64,000 nt of DNA from Bacteroidales bacterium (GTDB lineage: Bacteria > Bacteroidota > Bacteroidia > Bacteroidales > UBA1715), in NCBI GenBank assembly GCA_016714605.1, contig JADKDL010000010.1, forward strand, positions 22,592 through 86,591. Direction: 5' to 3'. Under the pieces are notes generated by a model. The model saw only the letters and a program-made list of their open reading frames with translations, did not search any database and had not been told where the DNA came from. Positions 48,620 to 60,174 of this stretch are shown in pieces. Position numbers and translations under genes: made by a program. Numbering within the stretch: position 1 is the stretch's first letter; the number at the start of each line of letters is the position of its first letter.

Positions 48620-48787
48620 AATACAATTGCCTTACAATAAAAATATTATAAAATAAAGAGAACAGCTTATCAAAAAAACAGAGAAAAATATTGAGAGACA
48701 CTACGGAATTAGATTCATAAAATGTGTTTTAGTGGTAGATTTTGCAAAATTTTAATTTTAATTTGTTTAACTAAATAATAAACGTAA
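48620..48787 (+). promoter_or_regulatory. Duplicated upstream region of giant surface protein 1
   Basis: This 5' region is closely similar to 54030-54205 in front of the second giant gene. The best conserved block (about 48685-48731 against 54100-54146) includes GACACTACGGAATT, one variable base, then GATTCATAAAATGTGT, with only about three differences over 47 bp. Conservation stronger than in the surrounding bases suggests a promoter or leader element shared by the two genes. The nearby ECF sigma factor is a candidate to read it (inference). Confidence 0.55.
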
Positions 48788-51700
48788 ATGAAACAAGTAT
48801 TAATTTCAAATAGAAGCAAATTTAAATGGCTGAAAGCAAATGTTTTCACCATAATTATTTTTAATCTATTGTTTTTGAGTAGTTTAAAGGCTCAGGAGTG
48901 TATAGATTCTAGTAAGATAGATACAAGTAGTGCATGTAATACCCTTTACGACCCAGTATGCGGATGCAATAAAGTATCATACAGCAACAGTTGCGAAGCT
49001 GAAAAAAATGGTATAATTAACTACTCAAAAGGTAAGTGTAATGTTATTTTGAGTTCTATGTATCAAGAATATGGTGATGTAATGTTTGTAGGACAATTTT
49101 CAAAAATAGAATCTTACTTTGAAGGAATTGTTATTAATTGGGATGATTTTCTCGTAACGTTTTCAGATACCAGTTTGATGAAATATATGGGTGAGGGAGT
49201 TGTTTTTTCAAAAAATGAAGGAACTTGTACTTTAAAAGTAACTGATAGAATTACCGGTCAGTCTATATCCTTTGAATATTATAATTTCAAAAGTAAAACA
49301 TATATAAATATTACTGCAGATCCTGTAAGTAGTGAATATGGAGCAAATCCACCATATACTATTAAAGTAGATTATTCAGAAGATTTACCATGTTGTAATA
49401 CTTACAATCTTGTACCAACCAGAGTTGGGAATACTTTCAGTTTTTCTGTTGAAGGATCAAAAACTTCTTGTCCTGATGAAGGTTTATGTTACAATGATTT
49501 ATCTTATACCATTAGTGATTTAGAAGAGGGGGAGTATACAATAAAAATGGGTGATTTTGATACCATAATTAAATTTACAGCTTATCCTAGTTTAGTTTAT
49601 CTCATGAAATTTCCAAGAAATTCATATTGGGTAGGAGAATACATTTACATATCTGTTCCAGGATTAAATTTCATCGATTGGTCTAACTATATAGTTACAA
49701 ATTCAAATCCTAGTGTTTTAAAGTTAATAGAAGAAAATTTCCTTAACCCATACTATAAAACGATAAACTTCGGAAAAAGTACAATTACCATTACCGACAA
49801 GTTAACCCATGACAGTCATTCGTTTGATATAAACGTTATCATGAATGAAACTAATAAACCAAAAGCTAAATATTCTTTTTATGAAAATAAAATTGATATT
49901 AATTTCACATATTATGCTTGTGGTGAAAAAAAACCATCATATTCTATTAAAGATAGTACTATATACGTAACAACGGAATTTATACCTTATACCTCAGCGG
50001 AACCATGCGACATCGGAATGAATGGACCTGCCGTTGCTTATCTTACTATTGACAGTTTAAAGTATAATAGTTATCATGTTATCTTCAAAAGTGATACTAC
50101 TTATAGTGTTGATACTATACTTGTTAAGTCTGCTCCAAGTATACTGCATACCTTGTATATTAAAAATACATTAAAAATAGGTGAAACAGATTCTATTGTT
50201 TCAAATATGAACTATTTCATTGATTGGAATAGATACGAATTGACAGCATTTGGTGATTTTGGAATATCTGGTACTTCTTCTCAGGGAACGATAACAGCAT
50301 TTGGTGAAGGAACGGAATATTTAGTAGTAACCGATTTAGTTACAGGAGATACTGTTACGTTCCGAATAGTAATAAAGGATTATTTAACTCCTTTCTTTGA
50401 TCTTGACCAATTATATTACAACAATTCATATTCTTTAAAAATTAAATATACAGAATATTTTGATTGTAATATTCCTTCAATAGAAGTATCTGAAATTAAA
50501 AACGATACAATTTTCTTTCATTTGAATACCCCTAAATGTGGCGATTCAAAATGCGCTTGTCCAAATGATTCAGTATCTTTAAAAACAATAAGTTATTGGG
50601 TTTCTGGTTTAGCTGAAGGTACTTATACTATTACCGATGGAGAAGTATATCAAACAATTACATTAGAACCAAGCCGTTTTGTTGATAATATTTATTTTAA
50701 ATATGATGAGCTTCCGGTTGGTTATCAAACAGAATTACTTATTGATGCTGATAAAGATGTAAATTGGGATAATTTTACAATTTCTTCTATAGATGAATCT
50801 ATTCTTACTGTTAGTAATAATATTGTTACTGCAGTAAATACTGGTTATGGTAGATTGATAATTATGGATAATTTTACAAGTGAAATAACTTTTATAAACT
50901 TGGAAGTTATACCTACAATAGAACTTAATTCATTAGATACTCTAAATCAATTAGGTATTGAAATATCATATTTCGGTATGTTTGACTGTAATGCACCTTC
51001 AATTAAAGTTTCTGAAATTACAGAAAATACAATTCTTTTTCATTTAGATGCTTCAAATTGTAGCGCTGAAAATTGTGTTTGTCCAGATAATTCAAAGTAT
51101 CTACAAAGAATAACTACTGTAGTAAATAATTTAAGTGAGGGTACATATACAGTTTCCGATGGAATTGATAGTGCAGTAATTGATTTAGAATTTTCAAACA
51201 TACTCAATGATTTATATTTAACGAAATCTCTAATTAATGTTGGAGAGACTGCAAATATCGATGCTCAACATTATTCACAAATTAATTGGTCAGATTATTA
51301 TATTTATTCTTCTGATAACACTGTCGTTACAGTTGATGAAGTTGGCAAAGTAACAGGAGTTGGTGCAGGGTATGCTTTTATTCAAATAATAAACATTAAT
51401 GCAGGAAAAGAAGTTTCGTTTTTCATAACTGTTGAAGACTCTTTTGAACCAATTATTGAAGTAACTAACATAACTCTTGATTCAAGTGATTATAAGCCAA
51501 AAGCGATAAAGATAGCATATACAAATAAATTTAATTCTTGTAAGACTCACCGTTTAATTCAAAATGTAAGTAAAAACACAATTTACTTAGGTGTTTTATC
51601 TTCAGACACAGCTTGTGAAACTCCTGATACCAGCTTACAAACCTTAACTACAATTGTTGAAGGATTAGAAACAGGTGTTTATACTGTAACTGATGGAATT

Positions 51701-53571
51701 ATTTCACAAACAATAAAAGTAGGACCGGAAAGTTTTATTTATAAAATGAAAATTAAAGACTGGATTATCCCTGTTGGAGCTCAAACAAAAGTTATGGTTG
51801 ATAGTCTTGAAGGTTTTAATTGGGATAATTTTACAATTACTTCTTCGGATGAATCTATTGCTACCGTAAATAAGAATATAATTACCTGTGTAAATGAAGG
51901 ATATGCTTTTTTTGAAATCGTTGATAATGAAACAAAGGAGGCTATTAACTTAGATTTATTGATTGAACCGGTTCTGAAAATTTATTTAGTTGATCCTAAC
52001 AATCCATATGAAATTGAAGTAGATACGATTGCAATTGAAATAGCGTACTTTGGTCTTTTTGATTGTAATTTACCTACTATAGAAATTTCTGAGATTACAG
52101 ATAATAGAATAATATATAATGTAGTTTCGCCTAAATGTGGTGATGAAAAGTGTTTTTGTATTGATGAAACACTAGAATATAGTACTATTAATGCTAAAGT
52201 AGAAGGTTTGAGTGCTGGTACTTATACCGTTACTAATGGAAGAGATAGTGGAGTAATTATACTAAGGAATACAAGCTATATTAATGATATGTATGTATCC
52301 AAATCACAAATTAGTTATGGGGAGTTTGCAGATATCAAAATTGATAATTTCATTAGTTTAAAATGGGATAAATATATTGTAAAATCAACTGATGAATCTG
52401 TTGTTCAGTGTATTTCGGAGCATTTTTGGGGTGTTGGTATTGGTCAAGCAGAAATAACAATTGAAGATATTGAAACAAATGAAATTGTTAGATTTCCAAT
52501 AACTGTTGTAGAAGCATTTGATCCTGAAATTGAAATTACCAATATACCACTTACTACAAGTGCATATAAGCCAAATGCAATAAATATTGCATTAACTCAT
52601 TATTTTGATTGTTGTAATACACACAGTTTAACTCAATATGTTAGTAACGACACCATTTACATTGGTTTTTTATCAACAGAAATGGCTTGTGAAACTCCTG
52701 ATACCTGTTTACAAACCTTAACTACAACTGTAGAAGGTTTAGATTATGGTACTTATGTAATAAATGTGAATAATTCTCTAACTATTAAACATACTATAAG
52801 AGAATCGATTAATTTGTTTTTCTTAGAAAAAGTTTAATTAATGTAAGTGAAACAACATTGATTAATAGGGATACAACAGTTGCTATGCCAATTGCTTGGG
52901 GAACGCGTTATGTTGTAAAATCAACTGATGAGAGTATAGCTACTGTTTCAGAATTTGGTGTAGTAAGTGGAGTTGGAGAAGGAACAACAACTATTGTAGT
53001 GACTGACAATGAAACCAACAAATCTATTAATTTAACACTTACGGTACAAAAAAGGAAAGATTCAATTAAGTCTGTTAAAGTTTCGACCGATGGTTATGTT
53101 TTAGAGATAACTTTCGATAAACCTATATCGCTGTATGTTGGTATTGAAAATGACTTCTTTATCATTAAATTAGATTTGATAAAGGCCGACGAACAGTATA
53201 AGGTAGAAAAGGTAATGATTAAAGATGGCGACCCTAATACCTTAGTTTTAATTATGGAAACACCTGTTCCTAATGAGAATATTTCTGTACAGTTTAAAGA
53301 TGATTTGGCTTTCGAATTGGTTACTAAAATAGAAAATGTATCTGTATCAACGGTTACATTGTATCCTATACCAATGAATAATAGTCTAACTATAGAAGGC
53401 GAAGATTTATTGAGTATCGAAATCATAAGCCTTGATGGTAAAGTTCTTGCAAACGAACAATTATCAGGCAATAAATCTGAAATTACATTACCAATGCTTT
53501 CTGTTGGTACTTTTATTGCAAAAGTGGAAACAGCAAAAGGTGTTCAATCTTTTTTGATTGAGAAAAAATAA
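48788..53571 (+). CDS. Giant secreted Kazal / BIG2-module protein 1 with T9SS signal, one frameshift
   Basis: About 1594 aa when joined. A long signal peptide (1-36) is followed by a Kazal-type domain (about 37-83) with all six Cys (YDPVCGCNKVSYSNSCEAEK core). Eight BIG2-like immunoglobulin modules follow (for example NWDNFTISSIDESILTV and KWDKYIVKSTDESVV). They alternate with a module holding a conserved Cys pattern (FDCNIPSIEVSEI, then PKCGDSKCACPNDS) and a GL-GTYT-DG strand. The end is a type A T9SS sorting domain (VTLYPIPMNNSLTIEGEDLL to FLIEKK). The frames 48788-52837 and 52858-53571 join if AAAAA at about 52826 is AAAAAA (FFLEKSLINVSETT). Predicted to be displayed on or released from the cell surface. 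Paralogue at 54206-58421; hairpin terminator directly downstream. Confidence 0.82.
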
Positions 53572-53581
53572 TTTATTGCTT

Positions 53582-53620
53582 ACATATGTCTTCGGATTCG
53601 TTCCGAAGACATATGTTTTT
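53582..53620 (+). terminator. Intrinsic terminator after giant protein 1
   Basis: A perfect 15 bp stem (53582-53596 with 53602-53616), loop TTCGT, then a T run. The same hairpin, with compensated changes, follows giant protein 2. Confidence 0.9.
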
Positions 53621-53639
53621 TATTTTTATAAATTCAAAA

Positions 53640-53851
53640 GCAGATTAAAATATAGAAAATAACTCATTTCCATATTTTTATTTCTGTCTTTACAAAATGT
53701 ATTTAACAATACAAGAGCAATTACTTCCCCACATTCTAAACAAATTAGCTTAACTTTCAAGAACAAAGCTCTACCTGTAGAAATTAAAGAAATATTACAA
53801 CTGGCAAATGGTTGTTTCCCTATAATTCAAAAATATCCAGAAAATAGGTAA
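53640..53851 (+). pseudogene. Truncated remnant of an STN-domain outer-membrane protein gene
   Basis: About 70 codons matching the start of the STN/beta-barrel protein at 60175. The remnant reads LSLQNVFNNTRAITSPHSKQ, then ISLTFKNKALPVEIKEILQL and ANGCFPIIQKYPENR before TAA at 53849-53851. The intact gene has LSVQNVYTSTAQSTSPLSKQ, then VSISFQNQKIPAVLKEIERL. The signal-peptide part before 53689 is in a shifted frame and has no start. Everything after the first half of the STN domain is gone, and no sigma or FecR gene separates it from the terminator of giant protein 1. It is the scar of a duplicated giant-protein/sigma/FecR/STN unit whose regulatory genes were deleted in the first copy. Confidence 0.75.
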
Positions 53852-54029
53852 TGCATTAATATTCAATACTTTTATAGTTTTTAGATATACAACAGAATTG
53901 AGTACTGTAAAACAATTTCATTTTTTGTAATATCACTTTAAAGAAAGTTACTACTAGTATTTAAATAACAAGAACCTTTGAATAGATTTACAATATTTTT
54001 TTCTAATATCTATTTTTTTTTATTTAGTT

Positions 54030-54205
54030 AATGCAATTGTAAATACCTTACAATTAATGTATTATAAAATAAAATATAAGACTTAAAAGAAAAAATTAAA
54101 AAAATATTGAAAGACACTACGGAATTCGATTCATAAAATGTGTCTTAAAAGTAGTTCTTGAAAATTTTTTAAAGTTTATTTAGTTTAACTTAACAATCAA
54201 TATGT
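54030..54205 (+). promoter_or_regulatory. Duplicated upstream region of giant surface protein 2
   Basis: Counterpart of 48620-48787. The conserved block at about 54100-54146 contains GACACTACGGAATT and GATTCATAAAATGTGT. The start codon ATG at 54206 follows about 60 bp later, as in copy 1. The rest of 53852-54030 is AT-rich with no other recognised feature. Confidence 0.55.
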
Positions 54206-57200
54206 ATGAAAAAATTATTAAATTCAAACAGAAGTAAGTTTAAATGGCTGAAAGCAAATGTTTTCACCATTATTATTTTTAATCTATTATTTTTGGCAGT
54301 CTAAATGCCCAAGAATGTATAGATTCTAGTAAAATAGATACAAGTAGTGCATGTATTACCCTTTACGACCCCGTTTGTGGTTGCAACGGAATAACCTATG
54401 GCAACAGTTGCGAAGCCGATAAAAAAGGCGTTTTAACTTACACAAAAGGAAAGTGTAATGTTATTTTGAATTCTTTGTATATTAAAGATAATAACCTTGT
54501 TATTGGAGAAATTTCAAAAATAGTTTCAAATATTGAAGGAACTATTATTAATTGGGATGATTTCTTAATATCTTCATCTGATTCTAATGTTATCGAAGTT
54601 AATAGCATAGGAGTAGCTAAAGCATATAATGTTGGGTATTGTACAGTGAAAATCTCTGATAAAATTACTGGACAGTCTTTATCATTTGATTATTATGTTT
54701 TTGAAGACGTTCCTTTTATGTTAACCACTCCTCTTGGTAATGGAGTACCGCATAGTAAATTACCACCATATTCTATTCGTTTCGATTATTCTAAATATTT
54801 TGACTGCTGCAATACCTATGAACTTATACCAACAAGAGTAGGTAATGATTTCACTTTTGTTGTTTCAGGTACAAAAATTAATTGTCCGGAAGGAGAATTT
54901 TGCAAAAAAGAATTGTTATACACAATCAATGATTTAGAAGCAGGAACATATACAGTGAAGTTTGGAGATTATGATACTGTTGTTACTTTCGACAATTATT
55001 CTAGTTTAGTTAGTTTAATGAATATAGGTAGTAAAACTATTAATATAAAAGAAACAAGTGAAATTAGTATTTATGGTCTTGATACTATTCCTTGGGAAAA
55101 TTTTACACTTACCAGTTCAAATCCCAATATAGCAACCGTGAGTGAAGATGGAATAATTGAAGGGATAGGATTAGGTATGAGTACAATTACCGTAACCGAT
55201 AATATTACAAACGATAGTCAATCATTTACTATTGAAATTGTCGTACCGTATTATCTAAAACCAATGGTTGATTTTACATGCTTTCCAAATACTATAGATG
55301 TTGTTTTTGTCCATTATGCTTGTGGTGAAGATTCTCTTTCTTATACCATTGTAGATAGTAATATTTATGTAACAAGTGTTTTTACCCCTTATCAAACTCT
55401 GCTACCATGCGACATAACTGTTATAGAACCAGCGATTGAATATCTAAGAATTGATAATCTAGCAGAAGGAAGATATAATGTTTTCTTCAAAAGCGATGTC
55501 GATTATAGTTTTGATACCACTTTAATATTATATGGTGAACAGGATATTCTAAAAACATTAGATATCAATTATTTTTTATCTGTGGGTCAAACATCAGAAA
55601 TATATTCTAGTCAGAGTTTTCATATTGATTGGGATAAATACACTATTTCAGTATCTGATACTAATGTTATACAAGTTGCTTCTTTAGGTACAATTATAGC
55701 AATAGGCGAAGGGAAAGCCAGTGTAATAGTAACCGATAAAGAAACTGGAGAGAATGTTGTTCTTCCTGTTTGGATTTGGAGAAATGATGTGCCTAATCTA
55801 ACTCTATATCAAGATCATAATGGAATTCCAAATACCATTTTTGTTCATTATACTGATTATTATAGTTGTGATTATCCTTCTATTGAAGTTTCAGAAATAA
55901 ACGATTCTACTTTCTTTTTAAATTTTATACAGCCTGATTGTGGTGAAGCAGATTGTAATTGTCCTGAAGATTCTATTAGAATTCGAACATTAACAGCTAA
56001 AATAGAAGGTTTGTCAGCTGGAAATTATACTGTTACAGATGGAACATTGTCACAAACAATTACTCTTGTACCTCAGAGTTTAATTTATAGAATGCGCTTT
56101 AAAAATAATAGTATTCCTGTAGGTTCTCAAACTGAAATTATGTTAAATAACGTAGTAGGTTATAATTGGGATAATTACACAATTACTTCTTTAGATGAAT
56201 CTATTGCAACTGTTGATATGAATATGGTTACTGCGGTAGATACAGGTATTTGTTATATTAGAATTGTTGATAATATATCAAATGTATCTACTGAATTAAC
56301 ACTGTATATTCAGCCGGTTTTAAGTCTTAGACAAGTTAATTCAGATAACCCTAATGCTATTGAAATATCATATTTAGGATTCTTTGACTGTAACACTCCG
56401 ACAATTGTAGTTTCTGAAATTACAGATAATTCAATCTTCTTTCATTTGAATGCACCAAAATGTGGCGATGCAAAATGTGCTTGTCCTAATGATTCACTTT
56501 ACCTACAAAGTATTTCAACGGTAGTAGATGGTTTGGCTTTAGGTACATATACTGTTACAGACGGAACTGCTGAAAGTGCAATAACTCTTAATTCTTTAAG
56601 TTTAATTTATCAAATGTATCTAACCAAATCAAAAATTAAGATTGGAGAGATTGCATATTTAACTATAGATTATTTATCTTATATAAATTGGGATAATTAT
56701 GTGATTATTTCATCTAATGACACTGTTGTTAAAGTAGATAAATTTGGCGAAGTCGCAGGAGTAGGCATTGGAAATGCTACTATTTCAATAATGGATCTAT
56801 TAACAGGTGAAATGGTTTCATTTAATGTTTCTGTAGTAGATGAAATTTTCCCAATTATTGAGGTTGCTGATCTTACTTCTAGTGGTTGGAAGCCAAATGC
56901 AATAAAAATTGCATTAACAAATAATTTTGACTGTTGCAATTCTCATGGTTTAACCCAATATGTAAGTAATGATACAATCTATTTAAATGTATTATCTACA
57001 GAAATGTATTGTGAAACCCCTGATACCTGCTTACAAACTTTAACTACCCTTGTAGAGGGATTAGATTATGGTACTTATGTGATTAACTATAATTTTCAGA
57101 ATTATGTATACCATACTATCAGTAATGTAGATAGTCTGTTTTTCTTAGAAAGAAATATTATAAAAGTTGGTGAAACAACCAACATTTACTGGAATTCAGA

Positions 57201-58421
57201 TGTTACTATTCCAATACATTGGGAATTGTACAATCTTAAATCTTCAAGCGATTCGGTAGTTACTGTTAGTACTATGGGTGTAGTTACCGGTGTTGGTGCG
57301 GGACAAGCAGATATGACTATTGAAGAAAAAGCAACAGGTGAAATAGTAAAATTATATATTACTGTTGAAAATTCTTTTGAACCTAAATTTGAAATTTCTC
57401 AGCCTCCAACTTCAAGTGTCTATAAACCTTATGCTATACAAATAGATTATACGGTAAATGATTGTTGTAATGTATTCAGTATAGAAGATAGTATAGATGG
57501 TAATAATATTTCTATAGCAGTGATTTCTACTTTGATGGCTTGCGATAATTATGACTGCGAAAAAGTTGTAAGTAAGGTTATAGAGAATTTACCATTAGGT
57601 ACTTATAATATAATTTTTAATAATGAAATAATTCAAACAATTACACTTGTAGGTTTATCTAATCTAGAACAACTGTCTTTAGAAGATAATAATCTTTTTG
57701 TAGGTGAAAAAACACAAATTACTTGGGTGCTTAAAATGCCTATTGCTTGGGGAACACAGTATGTTGCAAAATCTGCCGATGAAAGTGTTGCTACCGTATC
57801 AGAAGACGGAATTGTAAAAGCAATTGGTGAAGGAACAACCACTATTATTGTGACTGACAATGAAACAGGCGAATCTATCAATTTAACAATTACCGTACAA
57901 AAAAGGAATGATTCAATTAAGTCAATTAAAGTTTCGACCGATGGTTTTTCTTTAGAGATTACGTTCGATAAACCAATAACTTTGTATGTTGGTATTGAAA
58001 ATGACTTCTTTATCTTTAAATTAGATTTGATAAAGGCTGACGAACAGTATAAAGTAGAAAAGGTAATGATAAAGATGGTGATCCTAATACCTTAGTTCTA
58101 ATTATGGAAACACCTGTTCCTAATGAGAATATTTCTGTACAGTTTAAAGATGATTTGGCTTTCGAATTAGTTACCAAATTAGAAAATAATTCTGTATCAA
58201 CGGTTACATTGTATCCTATACCAATGAAAAATAGTCTAACTGTAGAAGGCGAAGATTTATTGAGTATCGAAATCTTAACCCTTGATGGTAAAGTTCTTGC
58301 AAACGAACAATTATCAGGTAATAAATCTGAAATTACATTACCAATGCTTTCTGTTGGTTCTTTTATTGCAAAAGTAGAAACTGCAAAAGGAGTTAAATCA
58401 TTTTTGATTGAGAAAAAATAA
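54206..58421 (+). CDS. Giant secreted Kazal / BIG2-module protein 2 with T9SS signal, two frameshifts
   Basis: Paralogue of giant protein 1, about 1405 aa when joined. The signal peptide (KKLLNSNRSKFKWLKANVF) is interrupted near 54295, where a base is missing relative to copy 1. The next frame gives SLNAQECIDSSKIDTSSAC and the Kazal domain (YDPVCGCNGITYGNSCEADK) and leads into the long frame. Seven BIG2-like modules alternate with the Cys-containing module (FDCNTPTIVVSEI, PKCGDAKCACPNDS). A second missing base near 58070 (KVMIK then DGDPNTLVLI in copy 1) precedes the T9SS type A sorting domain (VTLYPIPMKNSLTVEGEDLL). It has one module fewer than copy 1. The C-terminal 250 residues are the most similar part, pointing to recent duplication or gene conversion. 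The sigma/FecR/STN genes follow immediately. Confidence 0.8.
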
Positions 58422-58431
58422 ATAATTGCTT

Positions 58432-58470
58432 ACATTTGTCTTCGGATTAGTTCCGAAGACAAATGTTTTT
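58432..58470 (+). terminator. Intrinsic terminator after giant protein 2
   Basis: A perfect 15 bp stem (58432-58446 with 58452-58466) plus a T run. It lies between giant protein 2 and the sigma factor gene, so it should limit read-through into the regulatory operon. Confidence 0.9.
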
Positions 58471-58489
58471 TATTTTTAAAATACAAAAG

Positions 58490-59056
58490 GTGAGTAAAGT
58501 ACAACAGAACATATCATTACTCTTTGAGGAAAATGCCGAAAAAGCATTTGAATTATTGTATAAACAATACTATAAGCAGCTGAATTTATATGCCATAAAG
58601 TTTTTAGACGATGTGCATTTGGCTGAGGATGTTGTTCAGAATACTCTTATTAAAATATGGAATAGAGTAGATGAATTAAAAGAAATTAAATCTTATAAAG
58701 CTTATCTATTTCAGGCAGTTCACAATGCTTGTATTAATGCTATGAGAGATAAAAATTATAAAAATGCCTCTTTATCAGAGATTGATTTAGAGCTGCTAGA
58801 AATAGCAAATGATGTAGCTGATGTTGATAATGAAAAAATAGAACAAATAAAATCTGTTGTTGCTTCATTACCTACTCAGTGTAAAAAAATATTTGAACTA
58901 AATAGATTTGAGGGATATTCATATAAAGAAATTGCTCAAAAACTCAATATATCGCACCGAACAGTAGATTCTCATTTAAATTCTGCAATGAAACATTTGA
59001 GAGAAAAACTTAATCCGGTATTTATATTTATCATACTTATTTTTCTTGTAAAATAA
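58490..59056 (+). CDS. ECF RNA polymerase sigma factor (locus 2)
   Basis: An ECF sigma factor of 188 aa. Region 2 is EKAFELLYKQYYKQLNLYAI with LAEDVVQNTLIKIWNRV; region 4 is LPTQCKKIFELNRFEGYSYK with ISHRTVDSHLNSAMKHLREK. An ATG at 58463 in the same frame lies inside the right arm of the upstream terminator, so I prefer GTG 58490, which gives the same N-terminal length as the locus 1 sigma factor; this start is not certain. It ends with a hydrophobic tail (NPVFIFIILIFLVK). The FecR gene follows 14 bp downstream. It probably controls this operon and perhaps the giant surface proteins next to it (inference). Confidence 0.88.
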   Translation: MSKVQQNISLLFEENAEKAFELLYKQYYKQLNLYAIKFLDDVHLAEDVVQNTLIKIWNRVDELKEIKSYKAYLFQAVHNACINAMRDKNYKNASLSEIDLELLEIANDVADVDNEKIEQIKSVVASLPTQCKKIFELNRFEGYSYKEIAQKLNISHRTVDSHLNSAMKHLREKLNPVFIFIILIFLVK

Positions 59057-59070
59057 AAAAAGCAAAAACA

Positions 59071-60072
59071 ATGCAATTAGATACCTCACATAGCAATGCA
59101 GAAGCTCTTTTTTGGAAGTTTTTTGCCAATGAAGCCAACGAAGCAGAGAAAGCTTTTTTGCTATCATGGCTTAAAGAATCTGATGAGAATAAAAAAGCAT
59201 TTAAAGAAGCTCGTACTGCATATATTCTTTCTAAACATGCAAAGCATATAGATACGATTGATGAAAATAAAGAATACAATAAATTTGAAGCGGCTATAAG
59301 TTCGCGTGTTACAGTAATGTGGAAAAAGTTTGCTGTTGCCGCATCTGTTATTATTGCCGTTGGCATAAGTATCTTTATATTTCAGAAAATGAATAAATCT
59401 GAAGTTGTTATTGCCCAACAAGCAGAATCAATTTCTTATATTTCTGAGAAAGGGCAGACAAAAGATTTTATATTACCAGATAGTTCAACAGTGGTTTTGC
59501 GTCAAAAATCAAAACTGTTGTTTTTTCCAGAATCAAAATCAGAACGATTGGTGAAATTAGAAGGAGAAGCTTTTTTTGATGTTCGTCGCAATCCGGAAAA
59601 ACCATTTAAAATTCAAACAAAAAGTATTTCAATAGAGGTGCTTGGTACAAGTTTTATTGTAAATGCACATTTAGATCAAAATTACGAAGAAGTAAGAGTG
59701 CTTTCTGGTACTGTTAAGGTTACATCAGCATTAGATACAGTTATTGTTAAAGCCAATCAGATTGCGGTGTTTGATAAATTGAAAAATGAATTATCGTTCC
59801 AAAATTATTATGACAAAAATGATATAGCTTGGCAAACCAATGAACTTGCTTTTGAAGCTACCGAATTAAGCAAAGTAGCAATAAAACTTTCTGACTATTT
59901 TGATAAGAAAATAATTATCGCCGATTCAGCAATTTCACATTATCCGTTATCAGCAAATTTTAGTTCGCCCGATTTAAATTCGGTTTTAACCTTATTACAA
60001 CTTACATTTGATATTGAAATAGAGCACACTGATAGCGTTATTTTGCTAAAAAACAAAATCATTTCGCAATAG
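59071..60072 (+). CDS. FecR family anti-sigma factor (locus 2)
   Basis: A 333 aa protein. The cytoplasmic N-terminal region (about 1-82; FFANEANEAEKAFLLSWLKE) should bind the sigma factor. One membrane segment is at about 86-106 (AVAASVIIAVGISIFIF). The periplasmic FecR domain spans about 120-225 (LPDSSTVVLRQKSKLLFF, EGEAFFDVRRNPEKPFKI, IEVLGTSFIVNAH, VRVLSGTVKV). The DUF4974 domain spans about 262-330 (FEATELSKVAIKLSDYF, SVLTLLQLTFDIEIE). It is co-transcribed with the sigma gene and followed 102 bp later by the STN-barrel gene. Its paralogue is at 2774-3766. Confidence 0.9.
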   Translation: MQLDTSHSNAEALFWKFFANEANEAEKAFLLSWLKESDENKKAFKEARTAYILSKHAKHIDTIDENKEYNKFEAAISSRVTVMWKKFAVAASVIIAVGISIFIFQKMNKSEVVIAQQAESISYISEKGQTKDFILPDSSTVVLRQKSKLLFFPESKSERLVKLEGEAFFDVRRNPEKPFKIQTKSISIEVLGTSFIVNAHLDQNYEEVRVLSGTVKVTSALDTVIVKANQIAVFDKLKNELSFQNYYDKNDIAWQTNELAFEATELSKVAIKLSDYFDKKIIIADSAISHYPLSANFSSPDLNSVLTLLQLTFDIEIEHTDSVILLKNKIISQ

Positions 60073-60130
60073 ATTTTTTGAAAAGTTTTATCAAAAAATA
60101 GTTAACACTCAATACTTATATATTTTTCTT

Positions 60131-60138
60131 TATATTTG
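60131..60138 (+). promoter_or_regulatory. Possible -7 element for the STN-barrel gene
   Basis: TATATTTG matches TAnnTTTG, 36 bp before the preferred ATG at 60175. No TTTG at -33 is seen, so the STN gene may instead rely on the sigma/FecR transcript or on another sigma factor. Confidence 0.3.
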
Positions 60139-60174
60139 CTGTTATATAAAGAAGAATTTAGTAGTATTCGTGTG

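Noticed and set aside
58463..58490. ATG at 58463 as start of the sigma factor
   Set aside because: It is inside the terminator stem and adds nine residues not matched in the locus 1 sigma factor.
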